Position numbers and translations under genes: made by a program. DNA of 64,000 nucleotides from Myceligenerans pegani (GTDB lineage: Bacteria; Actinomycetota; Actinomycetes; Actinomycetales; Cellulomonadaceae): assembly GCF_014892515.1 (NCBI RefSeq), contig NZ_JADBGR010000057.1, positions 62,001-126,000 of the forward strand, in the 5' to 3' direction. Positions 31,410-42,330 of the stretch are shown here, in pieces; the stretch's first letter is position 1, and every line of letters begins with the position of its first letter. Below the pieces are notes generated by a model. It had not been told where the DNA came from. It made no database searches and saw only the letters and a list, made by a program, of their open reading frames with translations.

Positions 31410-32315
31410 TCACCCACCCGCCGACTCGCCGGAGCTGCTCTCCTCCGAGCCGGATCCGCTGTCCTCGGCCCCTTGATCGGCTTCGGTCCCGTCGTCGGCC
31501 TGGTCGCCCGTGTCAGCACCGGTGACCGCCGTCATCAGCGAGCCCGGGGTCTGCCAGTCCTCGAACCGCTCGCCGTCGAGCATCACCGTAGGCGTCCCAA
31601 AGTTGCCTTGCGCGTTGGCTAGCTCGTCGGCCGCCCCCGCTTTGTCCGATGCCGCCGTCACCCAGTCGCCGAAGGTGCTGGTGGCCTCACCGTCCGCGAT
31701 CCCCTGCGCGACGTCGGCCGGGACGCCTGCCTGTTCGGCGAAGTCGGCGAGCTGCTGGTCGCTCAGGCCAGGCGAGTTCTCGGCGGGCTGGTTCGCGAAC
31801 AGGAGGTCGTGGTACTCCATGAACGCCTCGGGGGCCTGGTCGGCCACCCACGCGACCGCCGACGCCGCGCGCGTGGAGTACTCCGTGCCCTGGGAGTACC
31901 GGTCCAGGATCGCCACCGGGTGCACCACGAGGGCGACCTCGCCGCCCTCTCGCATCTCGGCGATGTCCGCGCCGTTCAGCGCCTCGAACTGGCCGCAGAT
32001 CGGGCACATGAAGTCGACGTAGACGTCGAGCTGCGGAGCTCCGTCGACGAGCGTTCCCGCCGCACCGTCCTCGCCGACCGGGATGCCCGTCTCGTCGACG
32101 ACGCCGTTCGGGACGTTGTCCGCCCGCTCCATCGGCGTCTTCTGGGACTCCGCGAAAATCAGCCAGATCGCGATGCCCAGGCCGGCGATGAGCAGCCCGA
32201 GCACGCCGAGGGTCACGATCCGGTACATCCGCTCGCGCCCCTGCGCCTTCTTCTGCATCGCGAGAGCCTCGGCGCGGGCGGCCTCACGCCGCTGTGCCTT
32301 GGTCATGTTCGACAT
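31410..32315 (-). CDS. membrane-anchored DsbA-family thioredoxin-fold protein
   Basis: A 301-residue protein with a charged cytoplasmic N-terminus (MSNMTKAQRREAARAEA), one membrane span at about residues 34-52, and an extracytoplasmic thioredoxin domain with redox motif C104-PIC-107 (VDFMCPICGQFE). The conserved cis-proline region is GTPTVMLDGERFEDWQ. The tail is Ser/Glu/Asp-rich. It probably forms or isomerises disulfides in exported proteins. ATG 32315 is preceded by AGGAGAAGG. Confidence 0.92.
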   Translation of the reverse strand: MSNMTKAQRREAARAEALAMQKKAQGRERMYRIVTLGVLGLLIAGLGIAIWLIFAESQKTPMERADNVPNGVVDETGIPVGEDGAAGTLVDGAPQLDVYVDFMCPICGQFEALNGADIAEMREGGEVALVVHPVAILDRYSQGTEYSTRAASAVAWVADQAPEAFMEYHDLLFANQPAENSPGLSDQQLADFAEQAGVPADVAQGIADGEATSTFGDWVTAASDKAGAADELANAQGNFGTPTVMLDGERFEDWQTPGSLMTAVTGADTGDQADDGTEADQGAEDSGSGSEESSSGESAGG

Positions 32316-32606
32316 CGAGTCCTTCTCCTCGGTGCGCGGCCCCCCGGCCAGCGTTTTCCCGGCGCCACGGTGGTGGCGTCGCACGGCGTTTGGTCGCCGT
32401 GGCACCACAGCCTATCCACAGCGCCCTGGGAGCGGCCTGGGCATCGCATCACTATTCCGTGACGGTCGCCGAGCGGCGCCGATTCTTCCGTACGACGACG
32501 GTCAGGGGCCGGCCGCGTACGGCGGAACGCGTTCGCAGGGCGGACCGGAGACGGCGGCAGGACGGCGATCGCGGCCACCGCCCGGCCCACGTCTCGCGCG
32601 CCCCAC
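32316..32606. other. intergenic gap between kinase and DsbA-like gene
   Basis: These 291 bases hold the upstream region of the minus-strand DsbA-like gene and the 3' flank of the kinase gene. No credible gene is seen. Confidence 0.5.
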
Positions 32607-34472
32607 TCACCGCACGTCGGGCCGCTCGGCGAGCGGCCACCAGTCGACGACCAGCGGATCGGCCACGATCGCCGCCGCACCGAGCCCGACCACCGCGAGC
32701 GAGAGCACGACGAGGAGCCCCGCGCCGACCCAGCCGGGCGCCACCGTGGACAGGAGCGCCCTGCTGCCCTCGCGGGTGAGCTGCGCCACGGGTCCCCACC
32801 AGGTGAGCAGCATCGTGACGAGCATGGCCACGGCCAGCACCCAGGTGTCGACGATCGGATCGTTCGTGCCACCGACCGCGCGCGACGCGAGGTCCTCCAG
32901 CGGCAGCACGATCACCCGCCCCGGCGCGAACAGCCAGAACCCGCCCAGGGCCACGATGGCCCCGACCGCGCTCCCGATCAGCAACGCGGGCAGCACGCCG
33001 AAGACGGAACGCACCAGGTACCAGGGCATCAGCAGCACGGCGCGGCCCTTCCCGCCCGTCACCGTCCCGTGCCGCATCCGCCAGTTCCACATCTCGTTCG
33101 CCGCGGCGCCCGACGCGCGGCACAGCACGCAGAGCACCACGAACGCCGCGAGCGCCCATCCGGGCCGGGTCGCGGCGAGCGCGACGAGGGCTCCGCCGAC
33201 GGCGGTGACGGTGCCCGTCCGCGCGGGGTACCGCCCCATCCGGCCGGCCACGGGCACGGGTATCGGCCCTGGCTGCACGGCTGCCGGCGGCGCGACCCCG
33301 TGTCCACCTGGATGTCCACCGGGGCCTCCGGCCCCCGGCGAGGCCCCGTGCACAGCCCCGACCGGATGACTGCGGACGGACCGTCCGTGGCCGGAGGGGC
33401 CGGCGCCGAGCCCGCCGGCGCCGCCTCCGCCGTTCGCCCGCATCGGGGCGGTGTCCTGGCCCGCCGCGGCGGGCTCGACCACCGCGGTGACGGGTTCCAG
33501 CTTCGGCGTGATCGGTTCCACGACCGTCGTCGGCCCTTCCATCACCTGGGTCCGCCGGTCGCCGATGTCGTCGGCCGGGACCTCGGGGTCCGCGGCCCGC
33601 GCCGCCGCGACGAACGCCTCCGACGCCGCCCGCAGCGATCGCGCCACCTCCGTGGGCCCCCATCGTTCGGCCGGCGTGGGACGCAGGGCCGCCGCGAGGG
33701 CCCGGGAGGTGCGTGGTTCCAGCCCGGTCAGGTCGGCGTCGCCCTCCCGGGAGCGCCGCAGCACGAGTTCGAGCGGCCGGACGCCGAACGGCGAGCGACC
33801 GGTCGCCGCGAAGGCGAGGACGGCGGCCCAGCTCCACCAGTCGGTGTTGGGCACGGGTTCGCCGCCGTCGAGCAGTTCGGGTGCGAGGTAGCCCGGTGTG
33901 CCCATGACGAAACCGGTGCGGGTGGCCCGCGCGTCGCCGGGCGCGTGCGCGAGGCCGAAGTCGATGAGCACGGGCCCGGTGGGGGAGATGAGGACGTTGG
34001 ACGGGGTGAGGTCGCGGTGGACGACGCCGGCCGCGTGCACGGCCTCCAGGGCGTCGGCGAGCTGATCGGCGAGCTCGTAGAGGTCGCGGGGGTCGAGCGG
34101 GCCGCGGGCGTCGACCTCTTCCTCGAGGGTGGGGCCCTCGACGAGCTCGGTGACGATGAAGGCGTCGGTGGCGTCGAGCTCGACGTCGAGCACGGTGGCC
34201 ACCGCCGGATGCTTCAGCCGTTGGAGCGCCCGGGCCTCGCGGCGGAGCCGTTCGCGCGCCCCGGCCTCGTCGCGTCCGGGGGTCAGCAGCTTGAGCGCGA
34301 CGGCGTTGCCGCCGTCGTCCGTCGCGCTGTAGACGGTGCCCATCGCGCCGCTGCCGATCCGTCCGGTCACCGTGTACCCGCCCACGACGGAGCCGGCGGC
34401 GCGGTCACGGACGGAGACGGTGCCCGTGTCCGTCCGCTGTTCGGCGCCCTCGACGGCCCCTTCTGCTCCCAT
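32607..34472 (-). CDS. membrane serine/threonine protein kinase
   Basis: A 621-residue Hanks-type kinase. The catalytic domain occupies about residues 33-285: glycine loop GRIGSGAMG (38-45), Lys61 in VALKLL, catalytic HRD 152-154 and DFG 171-173. The catalytic loop reads HRDLTPSNV, with Thr where most kinases have Lys, a variant seen in some actinobacterial kinases. A Pro/Gly-rich linker follows, then about four or five C-terminal hydrophobic spans; no PASTA domains are present. This differs from PknB-type single-span kinases. The substrate is unknown. Confidence 0.9.
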   Translation of the reverse strand: MGAEGAVEGAEQRTDTGTVSVRDRAAGSVVGGYTVTGRIGSGAMGTVYSATDDGGNAVALKLLTPGRDEAGARERLRREARALQRLKHPAVATVLDVELDATDAFIVTELVEGPTLEEEVDARGPLDPRDLYELADQLADALEAVHAAGVVHRDLTPSNVLISPTGPVLIDFGLAHAPGDARATRTGFVMGTPGYLAPELLDGGEPVPNTDWWSWAAVLAFAATGRSPFGVRPLELVLRRSREGDADLTGLEPRTSRALAAALRPTPAERWGPTEVARSLRAASEAFVAAARAADPEVPADDIGDRRTQVMEGPTTVVEPITPKLEPVTAVVEPAAAGQDTAPMRANGGGGAGGLGAGPSGHGRSVRSHPVGAVHGASPGAGGPGGHPGGHGVAPPAAVQPGPIPVPVAGRMGRYPARTGTVTAVGGALVALAATRPGWALAAFVVLCVLCRASGAAANEMWNWRMRHGTVTGGKGRAVLLMPWYLVRSVFGVLPALLIGSAVGAIVALGGFWLFAPGRVIVLPLEDLASRAVGGTNDPIVDTWVLAVAMLVTMLLTWWGPVAQLTREGSRALLSTVAPGWVGAGLLVVLSLAVVGLGAAAIVADPLVVDWWPLAERPDVR

Positions 34473-34665
34473 GGTTCAAACGCTAGCGGGCGAATCTGGC
34501 CATCGCGCGGCAACTCACCCGTCTTCGCGCGTCTGACCTGCAGCGGAGCTTCGGTTTCGCCCGAAATGAGGTGATGGACATAACTGCGCGACCTTCCCCG
34601 GCGTCGCTACCCTGAACGAGGCAAGTTCGAGTCAACGCAGTCAATATGGATTGAGGTGCAGATCG

Positions 34666-36951
34666 TTGCCAGGCAAAGACGGATACGACCTCGTCGTGGT
34701 GGCCAACCGCCTCCCCGTCGATTTCTCGGTGAGCCCCACCGGGGATCTGACCTGGCAGCGTTCTCCGGGTGGCCTCGTCACGGCCCTGGAACCGGTGATG
34801 CGCGAGGCGGACGGAGCCTGGGTCGGCTGGTCGGGCGCGCCGGACCTCGCCCACGAGCCGTTCGACGCCGACGGCGTGCGCCTCGTGCCGGTCACGCTGA
34901 GCGCGGACGAGATCGAGCGCTACTACGAGGGCTTCTCCAACGACACGTTGTGGCCGCTCTACCACGACGTCATCGCACCACCGACGTACCACCGGCAGTG
35001 GTGGGACGCGTATCGGCGGGTCAACCAGCGGTTCGCCGACGCCGCCGCGGAACAGGCCGCACAGGACGCGACCGTCTGGGTGCACGACTACCAGCTGCAG
35101 CTCGTCCCGCGCATGCTCCGGGACCTGCGGCCGGACCTGCGCATCGGCTTCTTCGACCACATCCCGTTCCCGCCCGTGGAGCTGTTCGGGCAGCTGCCGT
35201 GGCGACGCCAGATCGTGGACGGGCTGCTCGGGGCCGATGTCATCGGCTTCCAGCGCAACGGCGACGCCGCGAACTTCGTACGGGCGGTGCGCCGGCTCAC
35301 CGACTACGCGACCCGGGGCCCGGTCATCACCATGCCCGACGCCGAGGGCCGTCCCGGCCGGCACGTCCGCGCGCAGGCGTTCCCCATCTCCATCGACTCG
35401 CGCCGCTTCGACGAGCTGGCCCGGACGCCGGAGGTGCAGAACCGCGCCAAGGAGATCCGTGCCGACCTCGGTAATCCGGAGACGGTGTACCTGGGCGTCG
35501 ACCGCCTGGACTACACGAAGGGCATCCGCCACCGCATCAAGTCCTACGGCGAGCTCCTCGAGGACGGCCGGCTGGACGTGACCCGCGCGACGCTCGTTCA
35601 GGTGGCCAGCCCGAGCCGGGAGAACGTCGGCGCCTATCAGGACCTGCGTGAGCACGTGGAGATCCTGGTCGGTCGCATCAACGGGGAGTTCGGCGAGCTC
35701 GGCCACTCCGCGATCCACTACCTGCACCACTCCTACCCGCCCGAGGAGATGGCCGCGCTCTATCTCGCCGCGGACGTCATGCTCGTGACCGCGCTGCGCG
35801 ACGGGATGAACCTCGTGGCCAAGGAGTACGTCGCCGCGCGCAGCGACGAGCGGGGCGTGCTCGTGCTGTCCGAGTTCACGGGCGCGGCCGACGAGCTGTC
35901 CCCCGGGCCGCTGCTGGTCAACCCGCACGACATCGACGGGATGAAGGACATCATCGTCGCGGCCGCGGCCATGGACCCGAAGGAACAGCGCCGCAGGATG
36001 CGCCGGCTGCGCCGCAAGATCATGACCGACGACGTCGCCAAGTGGTCGGAGTCCTTCCTCTCGGTGCTCTACGCGGTGCAGCCGCCGGTCTCGGCCGAGC
36101 CGCGCAACATGGAGCCGACGGGGACCCTCGCCGACTCGGTCCGGGCCTTCACCGCCCAGCCGGCCGCCCGCCGTCGTCGGAGGAACGCGAAGCCTCCCGT
36201 CGCCTGGCTCGTCGCCTCCGACTTCGACGGCACCCTCTCCCAGCTCGTCGACGACCCGAAGGCGAGCAGGATGACACCGGCCGCCCGCGCGGCCGCCGAC
36301 CGGATCGCCGGGCTGGCCGACGACATGCCCGTGCGGTTCGCGCTCGTCTCCGGGCGCGACCTGGAGGATCTGGCGGAGGTGACCGAGGCGCCACCCGGCA
36401 CGTTCCTCGTCGGCTCGCACGGCGCCGAGACGGGGCGCGTCACGGACGACGGCATCCAGTCGGTGCCGCTGCAGCTCTCCCCCGCCCAGCACACCCAGCT
36501 CGACACGCTGATCGCCGGGTTCGAGGCGGCCGCCGCGGACCGTGAGGGCGTGTGGGTGCAGACCAAGCCGGGGGCCGCCGTCATCCACACACGACTGGCC
36601 GGGCCCGACGACGCCGCCGCCGTGACGGTGGCGGCCGACGAGGTCGCCGCGAACCTCGGGCTGCAGCCCATGCACGGCAAGGACGTCGTCGAGGTGTCCG
36701 TGGTCTCGACCTCGAAGGGCGAGGCCCTGCGGCAGCTGCGCGACGTCGTCGCCGACGAGACCGGGGCGCAGACCGTACGGATCTTCTACTCCGGTGACGA
36801 CACCACGGACGAACACGCCTTCGCCGCGCTGGAGTCCGGCGACCTGGCCGTCAAGGTGGGCATGGGTGACACCCTGGCCCAGCACCGCGTGCCGGACGCC
36901 GACACGCTCGCCGTCGTCCTCGAACGGATCGCCGACGAGCTGACCCGGTGA
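34666..36951 (+). CDS. otsA/otsB: fused trehalose-6-phosphate synthase / phosphatase
   Basis: A 761-residue bifunctional protein making trehalose from UDP-glucose and glucose-6-phosphate. Residues 1 to about 480 are a GT20 synthase (LVVVANRLPVDF, SPGGLVTAL, VWVHDYQLQLVPRMLR, LGVDRLDYTKGIRHR, LRDGMNLVAKEYVAAR). Residues from about 505 are a HAD-family phosphatase with DFDGTLS near residue 518 and GDDTTDEHAFAAL. TTG 34666 is chosen because GAGGTG lies 7 bases upstream and it directly precedes the conserved core. TACCCT at 34608-34613 may be its -10. Confidence 0.95.
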   Translation: MPGKDGYDLVVVANRLPVDFSVSPTGDLTWQRSPGGLVTALEPVMREADGAWVGWSGAPDLAHEPFDADGVRLVPVTLSADEIERYYEGFSNDTLWPLYHDVIAPPTYHRQWWDAYRRVNQRFADAAAEQAAQDATVWVHDYQLQLVPRMLRDLRPDLRIGFFDHIPFPPVELFGQLPWRRQIVDGLLGADVIGFQRNGDAANFVRAVRRLTDYATRGPVITMPDAEGRPGRHVRAQAFPISIDSRRFDELARTPEVQNRAKEIRADLGNPETVYLGVDRLDYTKGIRHRIKSYGELLEDGRLDVTRATLVQVASPSRENVGAYQDLREHVEILVGRINGEFGELGHSAIHYLHHSYPPEEMAALYLAADVMLVTALRDGMNLVAKEYVAARSDERGVLVLSEFTGAADELSPGPLLVNPHDIDGMKDIIVAAAAMDPKEQRRRMRRLRRKIMTDDVAKWSESFLSVLYAVQPPVSAEPRNMEPTGTLADSVRAFTAQPAARRRRRNAKPPVAWLVASDFDGTLSQLVDDPKASRMTPAARAAADRIAGLADDMPVRFALVSGRDLEDLAEVTEAPPGTFLVGSHGAETGRVTDDGIQSVPLQLSPAQHTQLDTLIAGFEAAAADREGVWVQTKPGAAVIHTRLAGPDDAAAVTVAADEVAANLGLQPMHGKDVVEVSVVSTSKGEALRQLRDVVADETGAQTVRIFYSGDDTTDEHAFAALESGDLAVKVGMGDTLAQHRVPDADTLAVVLERIADELTR

Positions 36952-37156
36952 TGAGCCACGCCGGTGTGACGTGACCCCGTCATGACCGCCGTCGTGCACC
37001 ATCACCTGGTCTCTTGACCAGTGGATAGTGGTTCCGCTCCCGGACGGGGTACTATCACGCTGCAATCTGTGTCACCGCCGACACGCAAGTGGAAGCAACG
37101 ACACCCGACACAACGGATCGTCCGGCACGTACCTGCCGGTGGAGGGAAGTCTCACC

Positions 37157-38266
<1,110 letters not shown>

Positions 38267-38284
38267 TCCCTTCTCCGAACACGA

Positions 38285-38326
38285 CGCCGAGGCAGTAGGT
38301 CCCGGGCGGGGCCTACTGCCTCGGCG
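38285..38326 (+). terminator. terminator after ugpC
   Basis: An 18-bp stem beginning CGCCGAGGCAGTAGG, with one G-U pair and a 6-base loop, lies 18 bases after the stop. Confidence 0.8.
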
Positions 38327-38347
38327 CGTCTCTTGCCGGGAGTCCTC

Positions 38348-39622
38348 ATGACACAGAACCTGCAGATCACCGCCGCGCGGCCCGACCCCGCGCTGCTCGA
38401 CCTGCCCTGGGACATCCCGCTGATCTCCTGGCCCGACGACGTGCTGGCGGCTCTCCCCCGCGGCATCTCCCGCCACGTGGTGCGCTTCGTGCGCCTCTCC
38501 GGACGGGTGCTCGCCATCAAGGAGATCGGCGAGTCCGTCGCCCACCGCGAGTACGAGCTGCTGCGGCGGCTGAACCGGCTGGACGTGCCGTCGGTGGTGC
38601 CGGTCGGGGTGATCACCGGGCGACGTGACGCGAACGGCGAGCGGCTCGAGGCCGTCCTGGTCACCGAGCACCTGCAGTTCTCGCTGCCCTACCGCGCGCT
38701 GTTCAGCCAGGCGCTGCGCCCCGACACCGCCACCCGGCTCATCGACGCCCTCGCCGTGCTGCTCGTCCGCCTGCACCTGGTGGGCTTCTACTGGGGCGAC
38801 GTGTCGCTCTCGAACACGCTCTTCCGGCGCGATGCCGAGACGTTCGCCGCCTACCTGGTCGACGCCGAGACCGGTGACCTGCACCGCGAGCTCACCCCGG
38901 GGCAGCGCAACTACGACATCGACCTGGCCCGCACCAACATCATCGGCGAGCTCATGGACCTGGCCGCGGGCGAGATGCTCGACGAGGAGGTCGACGAGGT
39001 GGGGATCGGCGACGCCCTCGTCGAGCGGTACAACGAGCTCTGGGACGCCCTGACGGGCGCCGAGTACTTCGTCGCCGACGACCGCTGGCGCGTCGACGCG
39101 CACATCGAGCGCCTCAACCGCCTCGGTTTCGACGTCGGCGAGCTGGAGATGACCACGGACATCGACGGCACCACGGTGCGGATCCAGCCCAAGGTGGTCG
39201 ACGCCGGCCACCACTCCAACCGGCTCTTCCGCCTCACCGGGCTCGACGTCCAGGAGAACCAGGCGCGCCGGCTGCTCAACGACCTCGACTCCTACGCCGC
39301 CGCGACGGGCCGGCAGAACGACGGCGAGCAGCTCGTGGCGCACGACTGGCTGCGCACGGTGTTCGAGCCGACCGTCAACGCCGTCCCGCGGGAGCTGCGC
39401 CGCAAGCTGGAGCCGGCGCAGATCTTCCACGAGGTGCTGGACCACCGCTGGTACGTCTCCGAGCGCGCGGAGCGCGACATCCCGCTCCCGGAGGCCGTCG
39501 CCTCCTATGTCGAGGACGTGCTGCGGCACCGCCCCGACGAGAAGGCCCTCCTCGGCCTCCCGCCGGGCAGGCAGCCCTCGGAGGACGACCCGGAGTCGGA
39601 CTACTTCCACCTGTCGACGTGA
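38348..39622 (+). CDS. DUF4032 protein with kinase-like N-terminal half
   Basis: A 424-residue protein of the DUF4032 family (PF13224 type). The N-terminal half looks like a degraded lipopolysaccharide-kinase/aminoglycoside-kinase fold: RFVRLSGRVLAIKEIGE with a candidate ATP lysine, LLRRLNRLDVPSVVPVGV, and a catalytic-loop-like HLVGFYWGDVSLSNTLF with Asp and Asn. The C-terminal half carries VRIQPKVVDAGHHSNRLFRLTG and WLRTVFEPTV. ATG 38348 is used rather than GTG/TTG starts upstream. Function unknown. Confidence 0.85.
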   Translation: MTQNLQITAARPDPALLDLPWDIPLISWPDDVLAALPRGISRHVVRFVRLSGRVLAIKEIGESVAHREYELLRRLNRLDVPSVVPVGVITGRRDANGERLEAVLVTEHLQFSLPYRALFSQALRPDTATRLIDALAVLLVRLHLVGFYWGDVSLSNTLFRRDAETFAAYLVDAETGDLHRELTPGQRNYDIDLARTNIIGELMDLAAGEMLDEEVDEVGIGDALVERYNELWDALTGAEYFVADDRWRVDAHIERLNRLGFDVGELEMTTDIDGTTVRIQPKVVDAGHHSNRLFRLTGLDVQENQARRLLNDLDSYAAATGRQNDGEQLVAHDWLRTVFEPTVNAVPRELRRKLEPAQIFHEVLDHRWYVSERAERDIPLPEAVASYVEDVLRHRPDEKALLGLPPGRQPSEDDPESDYFHLST

Positions 39623-39692
39623 CGACGGCGGTGCCGGCGTACGTCCTGCCCGCGTCGGACCGGCACGAGCCCGCGCGGACGTGACGCACGCC

Positions 39693-39701
39693 TGTGGATA
39701 A
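39693..39701 (-). promoter_or_regulatory. consensus DnaA-box match
   Basis: TGTGGATAA is the exact complement of the DnaA-box consensus TTATCCACA, 27 bases upstream of the cysS -10. One isolated 9-mer may be coincidental. Confidence 0.35.
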
Positions 39702-39728
39702 CCCGGCGCAGGGAACCCCGCCCGCCGG

Positions 39729-39734
39729 TAGGCT
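39729..39734 (+). promoter_or_regulatory. -10 element of a leaderless promoter (cysS)
   Basis: TAGGCT ends six bases before GTG 39741, the same arrangement and flank (TAGGCTGGTC) as at 12288. Confidence 0.5.
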
Positions 39735-39740
39735 GGTCAG

Positions 39741-41180
39741 GTGAACATTCGCCTGTACGACACCGCCACGCGGGAAGTGCGTGACCTCGACCCCGTCAAC
39801 CCGGGTGAGGTCAGCATCTACCTGTGTGGCGCCACCGTGCAGAGCGCACCGCACGTCGGTCACCTGCGCCCGGCCGTTGCCTTCGACGTGCTGCGCCGCT
39901 GGCTCACCCGCCAGGGCCTCAAGGTGACGTTCATCCGGAACGTCACCGACATCGACGACAAGATCCTCGCCAAGGCGGCCGCGGCCGGCGTCGAGTGGTG
40001 GGCGCACGCCGCGCGGTACGAGCGCGTCTTCACCCGCGCCTACGACGCGCTCGGCGTCCTGCCGCCCACCTACGAGCCCCGCGCGACCGGACACGTCCCC
40101 GAGATGATCGCCCTCATGCGGGACCTGATCGATGCCGGTCACGCGTACGCCACCACGGAGGGGAACGTCTGGTTCGACGTGCGGTCCTGGCCCGCCTACG
40201 GCGAGCTCACCCGGCAGAAGCTGGAGGACCTCGGCATCGAGGACGACGGCGTACTGCCCTCGGAGGCCGGCGCCGTCGCCGCGCAGAAGCGTGACCCGCA
40301 CGACTTCGCCCTGTGGAAGGCTCCCCGCCCCGGTGAGCCGGCGACGGCGTCCTGGGACACCCCGTGGGGTCGGGGGCGGCCCGGCTGGCACCTGGAGTGC
40401 TCGGCGATGGCGCGCCGTTACCTGGGCACCGAGTTCGACATCCACGGCGGCGGCCTCGACCTGCGGTTCCCGCACCACGAGAACGAGCAGGCGCAGTCCC
40501 GCGCCGCCGGGGACGCCTTCGCGCGTTCCTGGATGCACGTCGCGTGGGTGACCCAGCAGGGCACGAAGATGTCCAAGTCGCTCGGCAACGGACTGCTGGT
40601 CAGCGAGCTGCTGGAGCACGCTCCGGCCCCCGTCGTGCGCTATGCGCTCGTGTCGGTGCAGTACCGTTCGATGCTCGAGTGGGCACCGGACACGCTCGAC
40701 GAGGCACGGACCACCTGGGACAGACTGACCGGGTTCGTGAGCCGGGCCGGCGAGACGGTGGGCGACGTCCCGGCCGACGAGATCGCCAAGGCGGACGTCC
40801 CGGAGGACTTCGCCGCCGCGATGGACGACGATCTCAACACGCCGGCCGCACTCGCCGTCGTGCACGAGCACCTGCGCGCCGGGAACAGCGCGCTGGCCTC
40901 CGGGGACGACGACGCGGCACGCGCCGAGCTGGTGGCGGTCCGTGCGATGCTGGACGTGCTCGGACTCGATCCGGCGGATCCGCAGTGGACGGCGCCGACC
41001 GGGGACCGGCACGCGGCAGCGCTCGACGCACTGGTCACGGTGGAGCTGGAGGCTCGGGTGGCGGCACGCGCGGCGAAGGACTGGGCCACGGCGGACGCCA
41101 TCCGTGACCGGCTCACGGCCGCGGGGATCGAGGTCCAGGACTCCGCCGACGGCGCGCGGTGGGCACTGGCCGGGTCCTGA
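39741..41180 (+). CDS. cysS: cysteinyl-tRNA synthetase
   Basis: Class I synthetase of 479 residues. The HIGH-type motif is [14 protein letters not shown], the KMSKS motif is [12 protein letters not shown], and zinc ligands are in LCGATV, LECSAMA and [19 protein letters not shown] and [21 protein letters not shown] are diagnostic. It is distinguished from the mycothiol enzyme MshC by its full length and anticodon-binding C-terminal domain. rlmB follows after 73 bases. Confidence 0.96.
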   Translation: MNIRLYDTATREVRDLDPVNPGEVSIYLCGATVQSAPHVGHLRPAVAFDVLRRWLTRQGLKVTFIRNVTDIDDKILAKAAAAGVEWWAHAARYERVFTRAYDALGVLPPTYEPRATGHVPEMIALMRDLIDAGHAYATTEGNVWFDVRSWPAYGELTRQKLEDLGIEDDGVLPSEAGAVAAQKRDPHDFALWKAPRPGEPATASWDTPWGRGRPGWHLECSAMARRYLGTEFDIHGGGLDLRFPHHENEQAQSRAAGDAFARSWMHVAWVTQQGTKMSKSLGNGLLVSELLEHAPAPVVRYALVSVQYRSMLEWAPDTLDEARTTWDRLTGFVSRAGETVGDVPADEIAKADVPEDFAAAMDDDLNTPAALAVVHEHLRAGNSALASGDDDAARAELVAVRAMLDVLGLDPADPQWTAPTGDRHAAALDALVTVELEARVAARAAKDWATADAIRDRLTAAGIEVQDSADGARWALAGS

Positions 41181-41253
41181 CCGGACCGCCACCGGACGGG
41201 TCGGGCAGAACTGGCCGTCGCAACCGCCGCGTAGCGGCCGGAAGGAATGCACC

Positions 41254-42240
41254 ATGGCAGGAAACTCGGAGCGCCGCGGGGCGACCCGCAAGCCCGGTAC
41301 CAAGAAGGGCGCGCAGGTCGGCACTGGCGGCCACAGCCGCAAGGCACTGCGCGGCAAGGGGCCCACGCCCAAGGCGGAGGATCGCGTCTACCACCCCGCG
41401 CATCAGCGGAAGCTCGCCGCCGAGCGGCGCGCCGCCCGGCAGGAGCAGCGGGGACCGGCGCGCGGCCCCGCGGCGAAGGCCAGGCGCCGCGGCGACGCGA
41501 CGGAGGTCGTGGCGGGGCGCAACGCGGTGCTGGAGGCACTGCGCGCCGACATGCCGGTGACCTGTGTGTACATCGCGTCGCGGCTGGACCCCGACGACCG
41601 GACCGAGGAGATCCTGAAGCTGGCGTCCGCGCGGTCCCTGAAGTTCGTGGAGGGGTCAAAGCTGGAGCTCGACCGGCTGACGGACCACGCCGTGCATCAG
41701 GGCATCGCGATCCAGGTGCCGCCGTACCAGTACGCCGACGCCGACGATCTGCTCGACGCCGCGGCGAGCGCGGGCGAGCCTCCGCTCGTCGTGGCGCTCG
41801 ACGGCGTGACCGACCCCCGCAACCTCGGTGCCGTCCTGCGGTCCGCCGGGGCCTTCGGGGCGCACGGCGTGCTCGTGCCGGAGCGGCGGGCGGCGGGCAT
41901 GACGGCATCCGCCTGGAAGGTCTCCGCCGGCGCGGCCGCACGGGTCCCGGTCGCCCGGGCGACGAACCTGGCCCGGGAGCTCGAGGCGCTGAAGAAGGCC
42001 GGCTGCTTCGTCGTGGGCCTGGACGCCGACGGCGACACGGAGGTCGGCGACGTGCCGTTCACGGCCGATCCGCTGGTCCTGGTGGTGGGCTCGGAGGGCA
42101 AGGGCCTGTCCCGGCTGGTGCGCGAGGCCTGCGACGCGGTGGCGTCCATCCCGATCGCCGCCACCACGGAGTCCCTCAACGCCGCGGTGGCGGGCGGCAT
42201 CGCACTCTACGAGGTGGCCAGGCAGCGCCGGCAGGCCTGA
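41254..42240 (+). CDS. rlmB: 23S rRNA (guanosine-2'-O-)-methyltransferase, SpoU family
   Basis: A 328-residue SpoU/TrmH methyltransferase, probably modifying G2251 of 23S rRNA. A basic, Lys/Arg/Gly-rich tail (residues 1-85) precedes the substrate-binding domain (VVAGRNAVLEALRADMPV) and the knotted catalytic domain: motif 1 DGVTDPRNLGAVLRSAGAFGAHG, motif 2 VVGSEGKGLSRLVREACD, motif 3 IPIAATTESLNAAVAGGIALYE. ATG 41254 follows GGAAGGAA. The cysS-rlmB order is standard in actinobacteria. Confidence 0.95.
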   Translation: MAGNSERRGATRKPGTKKGAQVGTGGHSRKALRGKGPTPKAEDRVYHPAHQRKLAAERRAARQEQRGPARGPAAKARRRGDATEVVAGRNAVLEALRADMPVTCVYIASRLDPDDRTEEILKLASARSLKFVEGSKLELDRLTDHAVHQGIAIQVPPYQYADADDLLDAAASAGEPPLVVALDGVTDPRNLGAVLRSAGAFGAHGVLVPERRAAGMTASAWKVSAGAAARVPVARATNLARELEALKKAGCFVVGLDADGDTEVGDVPFTADPLVLVVGSEGKGLSRLVREACDAVASIPIAATTESLNAAVAGGIALYEVARQRRQA

Positions 42241-42301
42241 CAGCCCGCACCGCCACGGCGAGCCCGCCGCGCCGGCCGACGCCGAGCCGGCGCCCGTCGC
42301 C

Positions 42302-42322
42302 GGTGCCGGACCGGCCGGCACC
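42302..42322. terminator. hairpin between rlmB and ltrA
   Basis: GGTGCCGG pairs with CCGGCACC around a 5-base loop, between convergent genes. Confidence 0.5.
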
Positions 42323-42330
42323 AGGACGGT

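Noticed and set aside
31076..31519. 147-codon minus-strand frame in the gap after the PLP enzyme
   Set aside because: No ribosome site, overlaps the terminator and the DsbA-like gene end, and has no family-like sequence.
34483..37065. 860-codon minus-strand frame opposite the trehalose gene
   Set aside because: Antisense to a well-supported fusion enzyme; no motif recognised.
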